64,000 nucleotides of DNA from Duganella sp. BJB476 (GCF_003416895.1 NZ_QVIO01000006.1:389513-453512); one strand, 5' to 3'. Shown: positions 37,805 to 47,648, counted from the stretch's first letter. Numbers and translations: made by a program. Notes: generated by a model not told the origin, from the sequence alone.

Positions 37805-40800
37805 ATGAATCGAGTTTCGACCAATCCTGATTTCGTAGCTGACGCGCTGGCGCTGATCGGCGTTCCCGCGTGCGCCTATGGCACCGATGGCGTGGTGCTG
37901 GCTGCCAATCCGGAGCTGGTGGAGTTGCTGGGTTTCGACCCCGGCGGCAGGCCGATAGCCGACCTGTTCGCGCGCCACGTGCGCGGCGCCAGCGTCGAGG
38001 CGCTCGACGCGGCGCTGGAGGCCTCCAATGCGGGCCGGCGCTGGGACAGCTGCCTGACCTGCGCCAACGGCCAATACCTGTCGGTGCAGGCATGGAGCAA
38101 GCCGCTGCCGGCCAGTTCGGCGGTGCAGGGCGCCACCATCGTCTTCCACGACATCAGCGCGGTGGAGCGCGACCAGCGCTCCCTGCGCAAGACGCTGCTG
38201 GAGCAGCAGGCCATCCTGGAGAACGCCGCCGTCGGCATCCTGTTCAGCAAGGACGGGGTTATCCAGGAGTGCAATATCCGCTGCGCCGAAATGCTGGGCT
38301 ACAGCCGCCAGGAGCTGGAAGGCGTGGCCAGCGTCACCGTCTATCCGAGCGAAGCGGACTTCGTCGACCTGGGCCGCAAGGCCGGCCCGCCGCTGTCGCA
38401 GGGCCTGTCCTTCATGCAGGAGGCGCAGTTGCGCCGCAAGGATGGCTCGCTGTTCTGGGCCCGCCTGTTCGGCCGCGCCATCGATCCTATCCACACCGCC
38501 GAAGGCACGGTATGGATCATGGAAGACATCAACGAGCACCGCATCGACGAAGAGAAGCTGCGCCGCGCGCTGCTGGAGATGCAGGCCATCATGGACAGCG
38601 CGCCGCTGGCGATCGGCTTCCAGCGCGACAACCGCATCCTGCGCTACAACCACCGCTTCGCCGAATTCTTCGGCTTCAACGACGATGGCGGCGTCGGCCA
38701 GCTGACGTCGACGCTGTATCCGTCGCAGGAAGCGTTCGACGCGGTGGTGCGCAAGGCGCGGCCGCTGCTGGCGCGCGGCAAGCCCTACCAGGCCGAGATG
38801 GAGATGCGGCGCCAGGACGGCTCGACCTTCTGGGCGCACGCCTTCGGCTACGTGATCAATCCGGGCCGCACGCAGCAGGACACCATCTGGATCTTCGACG
38901 ACCGCAGCGCGCAGAAGCGGCATGAAGAGGCGACCCGCCAGCTGCTGCTGGAGCAGAAGGCGATCCTGGACAACGCCTCGGTCGGCATCCTGTTCAGCAA
39001 GGCGCAGGTCATGTTGAGCTGTAATCCGCGCATGGCGGAGATGTTCGGCTACGACATCGACGAAATGGTGGGGCAGCCGTCGGCCATGGTGTTCCCGTCG
39101 CAGGAGCGCTACGAGGAATTCGGCCGCGAGGCCGCGCCCTTGCTGGGCACCGGCCGGCCGTTCGAGAAAAAGGAATACGAGTTCAAACGCCGGGATGGCA
39201 GCTTGTTCTGGTGTCGCGTGCGCGCCAAGGCGGTGGACGACGCGCACAGCGAAGGCGGCACCATCTGGATCCTGGAGGACGTGACCAGCACGCGCCAGAC
39301 GCAGATGGAGGTCGAGGCCATCATGACCAACGCCTCGATGAGCATCCTGTTCACCAAGAACCGCGTCATCACACGCTACAACCGCGGCTTCGGCGAGATG
39401 TTCCGCTACGAGGGCGACGCCGGCCTGGGCCTGCCCGGCCGCGCGCTGTATCCGTCGCAGGAGTCCTACGAAAAACTGGGCGCGCAAGCCTATCCCTTCC
39501 TGTCGATCGGCAAGCCGTTCCAGATCGAGATGGAGATGCGCCGCTCCGACGATACCCTGATGTGGGCGCAGCTGATCGGCTACGTGGTCAATCCCGACGA
39601 TCCGACCCAGGGCACGATCTGGGTGATCGAGGACCGCACCGAGCAAAAGCGCGCCGAGGAATCGCTGCGCAACGCGCTGCTGGAAAACCAGGCCATCCTG
39701 GACAGCGCGGTGCTGGGCATCTCGGTGGTGGAGCAGGGCCGCAACCTGCGCTGCAACACCAAGATGGAGGAGCTGTTCGGCTACGCGCCCGGCGAGATGA
39801 ACCAGCTGAGCGTGCAGGCCTTCTACGCCGACAAGGATGCGTGGGAAGCGGCGCGCGCCGCCACCGCCGACGACTTCCACGCCGGCCGCGTGCACGCCTC
39901 CGAATACCAGCTGGTGCGCAAGGACGGCAGCACGTTCTGGGGCCGGCTGTCCGGCCGTCCGTTCGACCTGGCGCAGGCCACCGGGCGTTCGGTATGGCTG
40001 GTGGACGATATCACCGAGCGGCGCGAAGCGGCCGATGCGGTCAGCCGCGCGCGCGACGACCTGGAAGTGCGGGTGCTGGAACGCACCGCCGAACTGGCCG
40101 GCGCCAACGCGCTGCTGCAAGGCGAGATCGTCGAACGCCGCCAGGCCGAGGCCCGCGTGCACCACATGGCCTACCACGACAGCCTGACCGGCCTGCCGAA
40201 CCGCGCGCTGCTGTCGGACCGGCTGGACCGCGCCATGCTGGCGGCGCAGCGTTCCGAGCGCCGGCTGGCGGTGATGTTCATCGACCTGGATCGCTTCAAG
40301 ACCATCAACGATTCGCTGGGCCACATGACCGGCGACCAGCTGCTGAAGGAAGTGGCGAGCCGCCTGTGCCGCGCGGTGCGCGCCAGCGACACCGTGGCCC
40401 GCCTGGGCGGCGACGAGTTCGTGGTGCTGGTGCCGGGCATCCGCTCGTCCGAAGAGGCCAGCCATGTGGCGGAGAAGATCATCGAGGCGCTGTCGGACAG
40501 CTTCCCGCTCGAAGGCCGCAACCTGCACATCACGCCGTCGATCGGCATCTGCGTGTATCCGGACGACGGCGGCGACGTCGAGACCCTGATGCGCCACGCC
40601 GACGCCGCCATGTACCACGCCAAGGCCAGCGGCAGGAACAATTACCAGTACTTCAAAGAGGCGATGAACCAGACGGCGGCGGCCCACTTCGAGCTGGAGT
40701 CCAGCCTGCGCGGCGCGCTGGCGCAGGACGAGTTCGAGCTGCACTTCCAGCCCATCATGGACATCGGCACGCGCCGCCTGCACACGATGGAGGTGCTGCT

Positions 40801-41449
40801 GCGCTGGCGCCGTGGCGGCGGCGAGCTGGTGCTGCCGGACCACTTCATCCCCATCATCGAGGATAATGGCCTGATCGTGCCGATCGGCGAGTGGGTGATA
40901 CGCCAGGCCTGCAAGCAAAGCATGGCGTGGCAGCACGCCGGCCTGGCGCCGGTGCCGCTGGCGGTGAACCTGTCGCCGCGCCAGTTCATGCATCGTGGGC
41001 TGATCGAGTCGATCCGCGCCATCCTCGACGAAACCGGCATCGATCCGTCGCTGATTGAATTCGAGATCACCGAGACGGCGCTGATGCAGCACGGCGAGCA
41101 GACGCTGGACATCCTGGGCCAGATCAACGCCATGGGTATCCGCTTGTCGATCGACGATTTCGGCACCGGCTATTCAAGCCTGGCCTACCTGAAGCGTTTC
41201 CCGGTCAAGAAGATCAAGATCGACCGCGCCTTCATCAAGGACCTGGAAGAGAGCGCGGAAGACCGCGCGATTGTGGCGGCGATCATCGCGCTGTCGGACA
41301 GCCTGCAGCTGTCGGTGGTGGCGGAGGGGGTGGAGACCGAAGGCCAGTACGCGCTATTGCAGCGCAACGGCTGCCAGTATGCGCAGGGCTATCTGTTCTC
41401 GCAGCCGGTGCCGCACGCGACGGCCCAGCTGCTGCTGCCCAGGCTTTAA
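37805..41449 (+). CDS. Multi-PAS diguanylate cyclase/phosphodiesterase (six PAS, GGDEF, EAL)
   Basis: A c-di-GMP signalling protein of about 1214 residues. Six PAS domains in a row occupy roughly residues 8-780; domains 2-5 share repeating motifs (AIL-(D/E)NAxVGILFSK, YPSQE, RRxDGSxFWA, GTIWIxED). Then GGDEF with an intact LGGDEFVVLVPG (residues 868-872) and EAL with EVLLRW in place of EALLRW (996), while DFGTGYSSLAYLKRFPVKKIKID is complete. It has no membrane segment, so it is cytosolic. The start is uncertain: earlier in-frame starts at 37700, 37709 and 37748 lack a ribosome site and use unlike codons. Convergent with xthA, one base between stops. Confidence 0.9.
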   Translation: MNRVSTNPDFVADALALIGVPACAYGTDGVVLAANPELVELLGFDPGGRPIADLFARHVRGASVEALDAALEASNAGRRWDSCLTCANGQYLSVQAWSKPLPASSAVQGATIVFHDISAVERDQRSLRKTLLEQQAILENAAVGILFSKDGVIQECNIRCAEMLGYSRQELEGVASVTVYPSEADFVDLGRKAGPPLSQGLSFMQEAQLRRKDGSLFWARLFGRAIDPIHTAEGTVWIMEDINEHRIDEEKLRRALLEMQAIMDSAPLAIGFQRDNRILRYNHRFAEFFGFNDDGGVGQLTSTLYPSQEAFDAVVRKARPLLARGKPYQAEMEMRRQDGSTFWAHAFGYVINPGRTQQDTIWIFDDRSAQKRHEEATRQLLLEQKAILDNASVGILFSKAQVMLSCNPRMAEMFGYDIDEMVGQPSAMVFPSQERYEEFGREAAPLLGTGRPFEKKEYEFKRRDGSLFWCRVRAKAVDDAHSEGGTIWILEDVTSTRQTQMEVEAIMTNASMSILFTKNRVITRYNRGFGEMFRYEGDAGLGLPGRALYPSQESYEKLGAQAYPFLSIGKPFQIEMEMRRSDDTLMWAQLIGYVVNPDDPTQGTIWVIEDRTEQKRAEESLRNALLENQAILDSAVLGISVVEQGRNLRCNTKMEELFGYAPGEMNQLSVQAFYADKDAWEAARAATADDFHAGRVHASEYQLVRKDGSTFWGRLSGRPFDLAQATGRSVWLVDDITERREAADAVSRARDDLEVRVLERTAELAGANALLQGEIVERRQAEARVHHMAYHDSLTGLPNRALLSDRLDRAMLAAQRSERRLAVMFIDLDRFKTINDSLGHMTGDQLLKEVASRLCRAVRASDTVARLGGDEFVVLVPGIRSSEEASHVAEKIIEALSDSFPLEGRNLHITPSIGICVYPDDGGDVETLMRHADAAMYHAKASGRNNYQYFKEAMNQTAAAHFELESSLRGALAQDEFELHFQPIMDIGTRRLHTMEVLLRWRRGGGELVLPDHFIPIIEDNGLIVPIGEWVIRQACKQSMAWQHAGLAPVPLAVNLSPRQFMHRGLIESIRAILDETGIDPSLIEFEITETALMQHGEQTLDILGQINAMGIRLSIDDFGTGYSSLAYLKRFPVKKIKIDRAFIKDLEESAEDRAIVAAIIALSDSLQLSVVAEGVETEGQYALLQRNGCQYAQGYLFSQPVPHATAQLLLPRL

Positions 41450-41450
41450 C

Positions 41451-42215
41451 TTAATCCAGCGTGGCGATCACCGGAGCGTGGTCGGACGGCTGTTCCCACT
41501 TGCGCGGTGCGCGGTCGATCACGCAGGCGCTGCAACGGGCCACCAGCGCCGGCGACAGCAGGATGTGATCGATGCGCAGGCCTTTGTTGAGGCGGAAGCC
41601 CAGCGCGCGGTAGTCCCACCAGCTGAACGATTTTTCCGGCTGTTCGAACAGGCGGTAGGAATCGGTCAGGCCGATGTCGAGCAAACGGGTGAGGGCGGCG
41701 CGCTCCTTGTCGGATACCAGCACCTGGCCGGCCCACGCGGCCGGATCGTGGACGTCGCGGTCTTCCGGCGCGATGTTGTAGTCGCCCAGCACCGCCAGCT
41801 GCGGATGCAGCGCGGCTTCTTCCTTGATCCAGTCGTGGAACGACGACAGCCAGCCCAATTTGTACTCGTATTTGTCGGAGTCGACGCTTTGGCCGTTGGG
41901 CACGTAGGCGCACACCACGCGCACGCCATCGATGGTGGCGGCCAGGATGCGCTGCTGCGGGTCTTCGTAGCGCGGATTGTTCTTGATGACGTCGGCGATC
42001 GGCAGTTTGGACAGGATGGCGACGCCGTTATAGGTTTTCTGGCCACTGTAGGCGACCTGATAGCCGGCGGCCTCGATGGCGGCCACCGGAAACTTGTCGT
42101 CCGTTAATTTTGTTTCTTGAATGCAGAGGACATCGATAGGGTTCTCCTCTAGCCATTTCAAGACGTGCGTCAGGCGAACGTTGAGTGAGTTAACATTCCA
42201 TGTGGCTATTTTCAT
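41451..42215 (-). CDS. xthA: Exodeoxyribonuclease III
   Basis: A 254-residue Mg-dependent nuclease of the ExoIII/AP-endonuclease family. It starts MKIATWNVNSLNVRLTHVL and has IQETKLTDD with the metal-binding Glu, GDYNIAPEDRDV, and the end motif SDHAPVIATLD with the catalytic Asp-His pair. The ATG at 42215 gives the family start; an upstream ATG (42359) would add 48 residues with no family likeness. It acts in base excision repair. Confidence 0.95.
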   Translation of the reverse strand: MKIATWNVNSLNVRLTHVLKWLEENPIDVLCIQETKLTDDKFPVAAIEAAGYQVAYSGQKTYNGVAILSKLPIADVIKNNPRYEDPQQRILAATIDGVRVVCAYVPNGQSVDSDKYEYKLGWLSSFHDWIKEEAALHPQLAVLGDYNIAPEDRDVHDPAAWAGQVLVSDKERAALTRLLDIGLTDSYRLFEQPEKSFSWWDYRALGFRLNKGLRIDHILLSPALVARCSACVIDRAPRKWEQPSDHAPVIATLD

Positions 42216-42633
42216 CTGAGTCAGTGTCCTTGCGGGTTTTGGGGGAGGCTTTAGCCTGCATGAGCGAATCTTACAGCATCTTGATTTAACACATGGGATT
42301 GTTAATTTGACGATTTTTATAAAAAAACATGAAAAAGTCTTTCGTGCGGGCACTGCCAACGCCTAAAATGTTGCAAAATGTGTGAAATTAAAAAAAAATT
42401 GCTAGGAGTGTCTCGTTGTTGTCAAAATAGAACGGTAAATAAAGACAAAATAAGCAAAATAGAAATATACTGATACAAATTGGGTGGAAAACTTGTATTT
42501 CCGTCGAGCAATCAAAAATAGTAGTGTCCGGGGTTCATTTTTGTGTTGTACATCAACAAGAAATGGTACTATAGGGAAATTACTTGTGGTTTTAACAGTG
42601 AATTGCGCGTAGCGCATTTACAAAGGAATTAAA
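42216..42633. other. Long AT-rich intergenic region
   Basis: About 418 bases with much higher A+T than the genes around it, including A8-9 tracts near 42327 and 42393. It lies between the start of xthA and the start of the 135-residue gene, so it holds two divergent promoters. No coding sequence, repeat or RNA gene is recognised. Confidence 0.6.
42544..42572 (+). promoter_or_regulatory. Candidate promoter of the 135-residue gene
   Basis: TGTTGT, 17 bases, TACTAT. The -10 is good, the -35 weak. Transcription would start near 42579, 55 bases before the ATG. Confidence 0.35.
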
Positions 42634-43041
42634 ATGCGAGCTGCATTCGAGACGTGGGCGCAGAAAGACGGTCACATCGTCCGACGCCGGGAAGACAAAC
42701 CAGAAGAGTACCTGGTTTTTGAAACGCAACGCCGCTGGGTCATCTGGCAAGCTGCGTTGGAGCACGGCAAAACGCCGGGCGGCCGCAAGACGGCTGCACA
42801 AAAGGAAGCCGCCGCGCTGGAAAAGGCCAAGGCTGCCGTTCAACGTCCGCCGGTCATCAACTCCGACGAGGCTGAGGTGCGCAACCAGGTGCTGAACGAA
42901 GTGCTGGATGCGTTCTCCACCCTGGGCGGTGAACGTGGCATGGACGATATCCTGAAAGTGGTGCAGGGTCTGAAGAAGAAGCAGCAAGAGCAGGCGGAAG
43001 AACGCATTGCAGCGGCTGAGCCGGTACGGCATAACGCCTGA
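42634..43041 (+). CDS. Conserved-looking hypothetical protein, 135 aa
   Basis: A soluble protein that I do not recognise. The N-terminal 50 residues look folded (ETWAQKDGHIVRRREDKPEE, then YLVFETQRRWVIWQAALEHG), the middle is Lys/Ala-rich and helical, and the C-terminal part contains a possible coiled coil (VVQGLKKKQQEQAEERIAAA). AAAGGA precedes the ATG at good distance and codon use is that of the neighbours. A DUF1653 gene follows after five bases, so the two are likely cotranscribed. Confidence 0.7.
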   Translation: MRAAFETWAQKDGHIVRRREDKPEEYLVFETQRRWVIWQAALEHGKTPGGRKTAAQKEAAALEKAKAAVQRPPVINSDEAEVRNQVLNEVLDAFSTLGGERGMDDILKVVQGLKKKQQEQAEERIAAAEPVRHNA

Positions 43042-43046
43042 CCCGG

Positions 43047-43235
43047 ATGCGCTTCAAGCACTACAAAGGGGGCCTCTACGAACTGGTATGCGAGGCCATC
43101 CTGGAATCCGATCTGAGTGCCATGATCGTTTATCGCGCCGCGAACGGATCCATCTGGACCCGGCCGAAAGACGTGTTTTTTGAAATGATCGAAGTCGATG
43201 GCGTAAAAGTGCAACGCTTTACGCCTCTTGATTGA
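43047..43235 (+). CDS. DUF1653 domain protein
   Basis: A 62-residue protein that covers a whole DUF1653 domain: FKHYKGGLYELVCEA, MIVYRAANGSIWTRPKDVFF. The family is widespread and small, with no settled function. It follows the 135-residue gene by five bases. Confidence 0.88.
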   Translation: MRFKHYKGGLYELVCEAILESDLSAMIVYRAANGSIWTRPKDVFFEMIEVDGVKVQRFTPLD

Positions 43236-43295
43236 GCATATAGAACCGTTCGCGGGCTGCTACACTGGTCTGACCCACTAACCCTGAGGCAGACC

Positions 43296-43751
43296 ATGTA
43301 TTTCCGCCCCGTTGCAGCCGCCGTTGCCAGCGCTTCCGCGCTGCTATCCCTATTGGCCGGCTGCGCCTCCCTGACTGAATCCACCCAACAAAACGTGCTG
43401 GTGCAAACCGTGCTCGATCATCGCGAGATCGCCGGTGTCGGCTGCGTGCTGTACAACGACGTCGGCAAATGGTTCGTGACCACGCCAGCGCGCGTTACGT
43501 TGCGCAAGAGCGCGGGCGCGCTGCGCATCGATTGCCAGAAAGAGGGCGCGGGCTGGGCCTACGAAAAGGTCGACTCCAAGGTGGACGGGAATCTGTGGGG
43601 GAATCTGGCGCTGACGGCGGGTGTCGGCTACTTCATCGACAAGAATACCGGCGCGGCTTATGACTATCCAGCCACGCTGACGGTGGTGATGCACCCGGCG
43701 GCGGAGCGCGATGCGCTGCCGCCGCCGGCTGCCGGGGTGACGCTCTATTAG
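43296..43751 (+). CDS. Putative lipoprotein of unknown function
   Basis: A 151-residue protein with a lipoprotein signal: hydrophobic segment then LLAGC, so Cys at about residue 23 would be lipidated. The mature part is beta-rich and has two further Cys (GVGCVLYND, RIDCQKEG) that may bridge, and a hydrophobic Gly-rich stretch (GNLALTAGVGYFIDKNTGAAYDYP). It is found as an outer-membrane or periplasmic lipoprotein in relatives (general knowledge, no name). Its stop overlaps the convergent pepA end by four bases. Confidence 0.8.
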   Translation: MYFRPVAAAVASASALLSLLAGCASLTESTQQNVLVQTVLDHREIAGVGCVLYNDVGKWFVTTPARVTLRKSAGALRIDCQKEGAGWAYEKVDSKVDGNLWGNLALTAGVGYFIDKNTGAAYDYPATLTVVMHPAAERDALPPPAAGVTLY

Positions 43752-45244
43752 TTGGTACGGCCGATCAGGAAGTTCGACAGCAGCGGTACCGGACGGCCGG
43801 TAGCACCTTTGGCGCCGCCCGATTTCCATGCGGTACCGGCGATGTCCAGGTGGGCCCAGGTGTACTTGCGGGTGAAGTTCTCCAGGAAGGCCGCGGCGGT
43901 GCACGACGCGCCGCCCGGCGTGCCGATGTTGGCCAGGTCGGCGAAGTTGGACTTCAGCTGCTCGTTGTACTCTTCACCGATCGGCAGGCGCCACGCGGTG
44001 TCGCCGGCGGCTTTACCTGCGGCCATGATCTCGTCGGCCAGTTTGTTGTGGGTGTCGTCGTCACGCGTGAACAGGCCGCTCTTGTGGTGGCCCAGGGCGA
44101 CGATGCAGGCGCCGGTCAGCGTGGCGATGTCGATCACGGCGGCCGGGTTGAAGCGCTCGGCGTAGGCCAGCGCATCGCACAGCACCAGGCGGCCTTCGGC
44201 GTCGGTGTTCAGGATCTCGATAGTCAGGCCGTTCATCGAGGTGACGATGTCGCCCGGCTTGGTGGCGCGGCCGGAAGGCATGTTCTCGCAGGCGGCGATC
44301 ACGCCGATCACGTTCAGCTTCAGGTTCATCTCGCCGATGGCGCGGAAGGTGCCCAGCACCGACGCGGCGCCGCCCATGTCGTACTTCATCTCGTCCATGC
44401 CTGGACCGGCCTTCAGCGAAATGCCGCCGGTGTCGAAGGTGATGCCTTTACCGACCAGCACCACCGGCGCATCCTTAGGCTTGCCGCCCATGTGCTTGAG
44501 GATGATGAACTTCGGCGGCTGCTCGCTGCCGTTGGTGACGGACAGGAAGCTGTTCATCTTCAGCGCTTCCAGCTGTTTGCGGTCCAGCACTTCAACGTCG
44601 AACTTGTAGTCCTTGCCCAGCTTCTTGGCGGTGTTGGCCAGGTAGGTCGGGGTGCAGATGTTGGCCGACAGGTTGCCCAGTTCCTTGGTCAGGTCCATGC
44701 CGTTGGCGATCGCCTCGGCCTGGGCCAGCGCCAGCTTGGTGGCGGCGGTATTCGGCACGGCCAGCGCGATTTTCTTCACGCCGGTTGGCGCCGGATCCTT
44801 CTTGCTCTTCTGGCCATCGGTGCGGAACACGCTTTCGTGCGCGCTTTGCACCACGCAGCGGATCGCCCAATTGACGTCGCGCTCTTTCACTTCGGTCATC
44901 GGCAGTGCGATAATAGCGTCGCTCGCGCCCAGCGCGGAGAAAGCCTTCAGCGCCGCGGACACGCCGCTGGCGAAATTCTTCTCGCTGACGCCATCGTCGC
45001 TACCCAGGCCGACCAGCAGCACGCGTTCGGCGCTCGCGCCTTTCACGCCGCGCAGCAGCAGGGTGGTGCCGGCTTTGCCGGAGATGTCGCCGGACTTCAG
45101 CGCAGCCGTGATTTCACCGGAACCATCCAGCGCCTTGGCGGCCTGCGACAGCTTCTTGTTCTCAAAGACCGCGACGGCGACAACGCCGGCTTTGGCCGAA
45201 GCGATGGTGTTTTTTGTGTCGAATGCTTTTATGCTAAAGTCCAT
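43748..45244 (-). CDS. pepA: Leucyl aminopeptidase (M17)
   Basis: A 498-residue cytosolic metallopeptidase. N-terminal macro-like domain, then the catalytic domain with VGKGITFDTGGISLKAG (metal-binding Lys/Asp) and NTDAEGRLVLCDALAYA (Asp, Glu and Arg of the active site). It removes N-terminal Leu and other residues; in E. coli PepA also binds DNA. A GGAGA ribosome site precedes the ATG. Divergent from lptF, an order conserved in many Proteobacteria. Confidence 0.97.
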   Translation of the reverse strand: MDFSIKAFDTKNTIASAKAGVVAVAVFENKKLSQAAKALDGSGEITAALKSGDISGKAGTTLLLRGVKGASAERVLLVGLGSDDGVSEKNFASGVSAALKAFSALGASDAIIALPMTEVKERDVNWAIRCVVQSAHESVFRTDGQKSKKDPAPTGVKKIALAVPNTAATKLALAQAEAIANGMDLTKELGNLSANICTPTYLANTAKKLGKDYKFDVEVLDRKQLEALKMNSFLSVTNGSEQPPKFIILKHMGGKPKDAPVVLVGKGITFDTGGISLKAGPGMDEMKYDMGGAASVLGTFRAIGEMNLKLNVIGVIAACENMPSGRATKPGDIVTSMNGLTIEILNTDAEGRLVLCDALAYAERFNPAAVIDIATLTGACIVALGHHKSGLFTRDDDTHNKLADEIMAAGKAAGDTAWRLPIGEEYNEQLKSNFADLANIGTPGGASCTAAAFLENFTRKYTWAHLDIAGTAWKSGGAKGATGRPVPLLSNFLIGRTN

Positions 45245-45345
45245 TTGATTCTCCGTGTCGTGTACGAATTGCCAGCCTGTTTGAGAGGCTGTTATTTAAA
45301 CTTGTGGCCCTGTGAGGCCCTTAACTACCGAATTATAACTTTCGA

Positions 45346-46482
45346 ATGATCTTTCAACGCGCCCTAAGACGTGAAATGGCAAGTGCCGCCGGCGCCACCT
45401 TCACCGTGCTGTTCAGCATCTGCGTCACCTGGACACTGATTGGTGTCCTCGGCATGGCTGCCGGCGGCAAGGTAGCCTCCGGCGACGTGCTCGCGCTGAT
45501 CGCTTTCGCAGCCTTGAATTATCTGCCAACTCTTGTGATCCTCACCAGCTTTATTTCGGTGCTGATGGTCGTCACGCGCACCTATCGCGATTCCGAGATG
45601 GTGGTGTGGTTCGCTTCTGGCCTGAGTCTGACCAAATGGATAGCGCCGGTGCTGACCTTCGGCCTGCCGCTGGTGCTGGCGACGGCTGCCCTGAGCTTCG
45701 TCGCCACGCCATGGGCCAAGCAGAAAAGCTCGGAATACGTGGAGCGCTTTGAAAAGCGCGAGGATCTGCAGAAGGTCTCGCCTGGGCAGTTCAAAGAATC
45801 GGCATCGGCCAACCGCATCTTCTTCGTCGAGGGCGTGGCCGGCAAGACCGCAGTGGTGCAGAACGTGTTCGTCAACACGGTCGACGAACACGGCACCGCC
45901 GTCATCGTCGCGCGCGAGGGCGTGGTCAACACCGGCGCCAAGGGCGAACGCTTCCTGGTGCTGAAGAACGGCCGCCGCTACCAGGGCACGCCCGGCCAAT
46001 CGGACTTCCAGACCATGGAGTTCGAGAGCTACAGCATGCGCGTGACCAGCCAGAACCAGGACATGGACACCGAGCGTAATGTCGCCGCCGTGCCGATCAT
46101 GGAACTGCTCTCCGATACCACCCCGGTCGGGCGCGCGGAGGTGTTGTGGCGCATCGCGCAGCCGCTCACCTGCCTGGTGCTGATACTGCTGGCGATCCCG
46201 CTGGGCTTTGTCAATCCGCGCGCCGGCAGCTCGGCAAACCTGATCATCGCGCTGCTGATCTTCTTCAGCTACAGCAATATGGTCAAGCTGGTGGAGGCCA
46301 GCGTCAAGCAAGGCAAATCGGCGTTCGTGCTGTCGTGGTGGCCGCTGCACCTGGTCGTCGCGCTGCTGGTGTTCGTGCTGTTCGCCTGGCGCCTGAACCT
46401 GAACCATCGTTACCATCCGCTGGCGTTGTTGGCGGCGTTGAAGCGCTCGCGCGCCGCTGACAAGAAAGTTGTATCGCAATGA
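45346..46482 (+). CDS. lptF: LPS export ABC transporter permease LptF
   Basis: A 378-residue inner-membrane protein (YjgP/YjgQ family) of the LptB2FG transporter that lifts lipopolysaccharide out of the membrane. Three membrane helices at each end flank a periplasmic beta-jellyroll (about 135-260). It begins MIFQRALRREMASAAGATFT. The end overlaps the lptG start by four bases (ATGA). Confidence 0.95.
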   Translation: MIFQRALRREMASAAGATFTVLFSICVTWTLIGVLGMAAGGKVASGDVLALIAFAALNYLPTLVILTSFISVLMVVTRTYRDSEMVVWFASGLSLTKWIAPVLTFGLPLVLATAALSFVATPWAKQKSSEYVERFEKREDLQKVSPGQFKESASANRIFFVEGVAGKTAVVQNVFVNTVDEHGTAVIVAREGVVNTGAKGERFLVLKNGRRYQGTPGQSDFQTMEFESYSMRVTSQNQDMDTERNVAAVPIMELLSDTTPVGRAEVLWRIAQPLTCLVLILLAIPLGFVNPRAGSSANLIIALLIFFSYSNMVKLVEASVKQGKSAFVLSWWPLHLVVALLVFVLFAWRLNLNHRYHPLALLAALKRSRAADKKVVSQ

Positions 46483-47648
46483 GAATCCTGCAACGCTATT
46501 TCGCCACCACCATTTTGCAGGCGGTGGCATTCCTGCTGGTCGCCTTCCTGGCGCTGCAAGCGTTCATGGACCTGACGGGTGAGTTGCCGTCGGTCGGCAA
46601 GAACGGCTACACCATCCAGTATGCCTTCCTGTATGTGCTGGTGCGGCTGCCTGCCCACGTGTACGAGGTGATGCCGTTGGCGGCGCTGATCGGCACCATC
46701 TACACGATGGCGCAGTTCGCGGCGACGTCCGAATTCACCATCATGCGCGCCGCCAGCATGTCGACCGGCACGGTGGCCTGGATGCTGGCCAAGATCGGCT
46801 TCGTGCTGGTGATCGTCACCTTCATTTTCGGCGAGCTGATTGCGCCGCGCACCGCGCCGCTGGCCGAAAAAATCAAGCTGAGCGCGCGCGGCGCCGCGAT
46901 CTCGTCGGAGTTCCGCTCCGGCCTGTGGACCAAGGATATCGTCAAGTCGGACGGCATGAGCGGCACCGTGACCGGCTCGCGCTTCTTCAACGTGCGCCAG
47001 GTACAGCCGGACGGCACGCTGGTCGACGTCAAGCTGTACGAGTTCGACACCAGCTTCCGCCTGCGTTCGATCACGCTGGCCAAGATCGGCACCTTCAAGG
47101 GTAACAATAGCTGGCAACTGTCGGATGTGACGGAAAATATCTTCACCAATCCGGCGCTGCTCAAGCCCGACAGCGAAGCCAACCTGGCCAACAACTTCGC
47201 CCAGGGCACCGGCCTGATCGAAACCCGCCATAGCGCCACCAAGGACCTGCTGTCTGAAGTGACGCCGAAGATCCTGTCGGTGGCCGGCTCGGATCCGGAC
47301 CGCATGTCGGCCAACGAGCTGGCGGTCTACACCCGCCACCTGCAAGAGAACAAGCAGGAAACCGAGCGCTTCAAGATCGCCTTCTGGAAGAAGCTGTTCG
47401 ACCCGCTGGCGATTTTCGTGCTGATGGCGCTGGCGCTGCCGTTCGGCTACCTGCACACGCGCAGCGGCGGCGTGAGTCTGAAGGTTTTTGTCGGTATCAT
47501 GATCGGTGTCAGCTTCCAGCTGGTGAACTCCCTGTTCTCGCACCTGGGCATGCTGAGCGCGTTCCCTGCGTTCGTGACGGCGATCGCGCCCAGCTTATTG
47601 TTCCTGCTGCTGGCGTTGGGGGCCTTGTGGTGGGTGGAGCGACATTAG
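46479..47648 (+). CDS. lptG: LPS export ABC transporter permease LptG
   Basis: A 389-residue partner of LptF with the same plan: N-terminal MRILQRYFATTILQAVAFLL, MPLAALIGTIYTMAQFA, periplasmic jellyroll, then three helices. The ATG overlaps the lptF stop. The LptB ATPase and LptC/A genes are elsewhere, as is usual. Confidence 0.95.
   Translation: MRILQRYFATTILQAVAFLLVAFLALQAFMDLTGELPSVGKNGYTIQYAFLYVLVRLPAHVYEVMPLAALIGTIYTMAQFAATSEFTIMRAASMSTGTVAWMLAKIGFVLVIVTFIFGELIAPRTAPLAEKIKLSARGAAISSEFRSGLWTKDIVKSDGMSGTVTGSRFFNVRQVQPDGTLVDVKLYEFDTSFRLRSITLAKIGTFKGNNSWQLSDVTENIFTNPALLKPDSEANLANNFAQGTGLIETRHSATKDLLSEVTPKILSVAGSDPDRMSANELAVYTRHLQENKQETERFKIAFWKKLFDPLAIFVLMALALPFGYLHTRSGGVSLKVFVGIMIGVSFQLVNSLFSHLGMLSAFPAFVTAIAPSLLFLLLALGALWWVERH

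Noticed and set aside
37643..41092. A minus-strand open frame of more than 1100 codons opposite the GGDEF/EAL gene
   Set aside because: It mirrors the codon bias of the plus-strand gene, has no recognisable domain and no ribosome site; such antisense frames are common in GC-rich DNA. The same holds for long frames at 6451-9096, 10923-13400, 18064-19956, 20131-22443 and 29812-32418.
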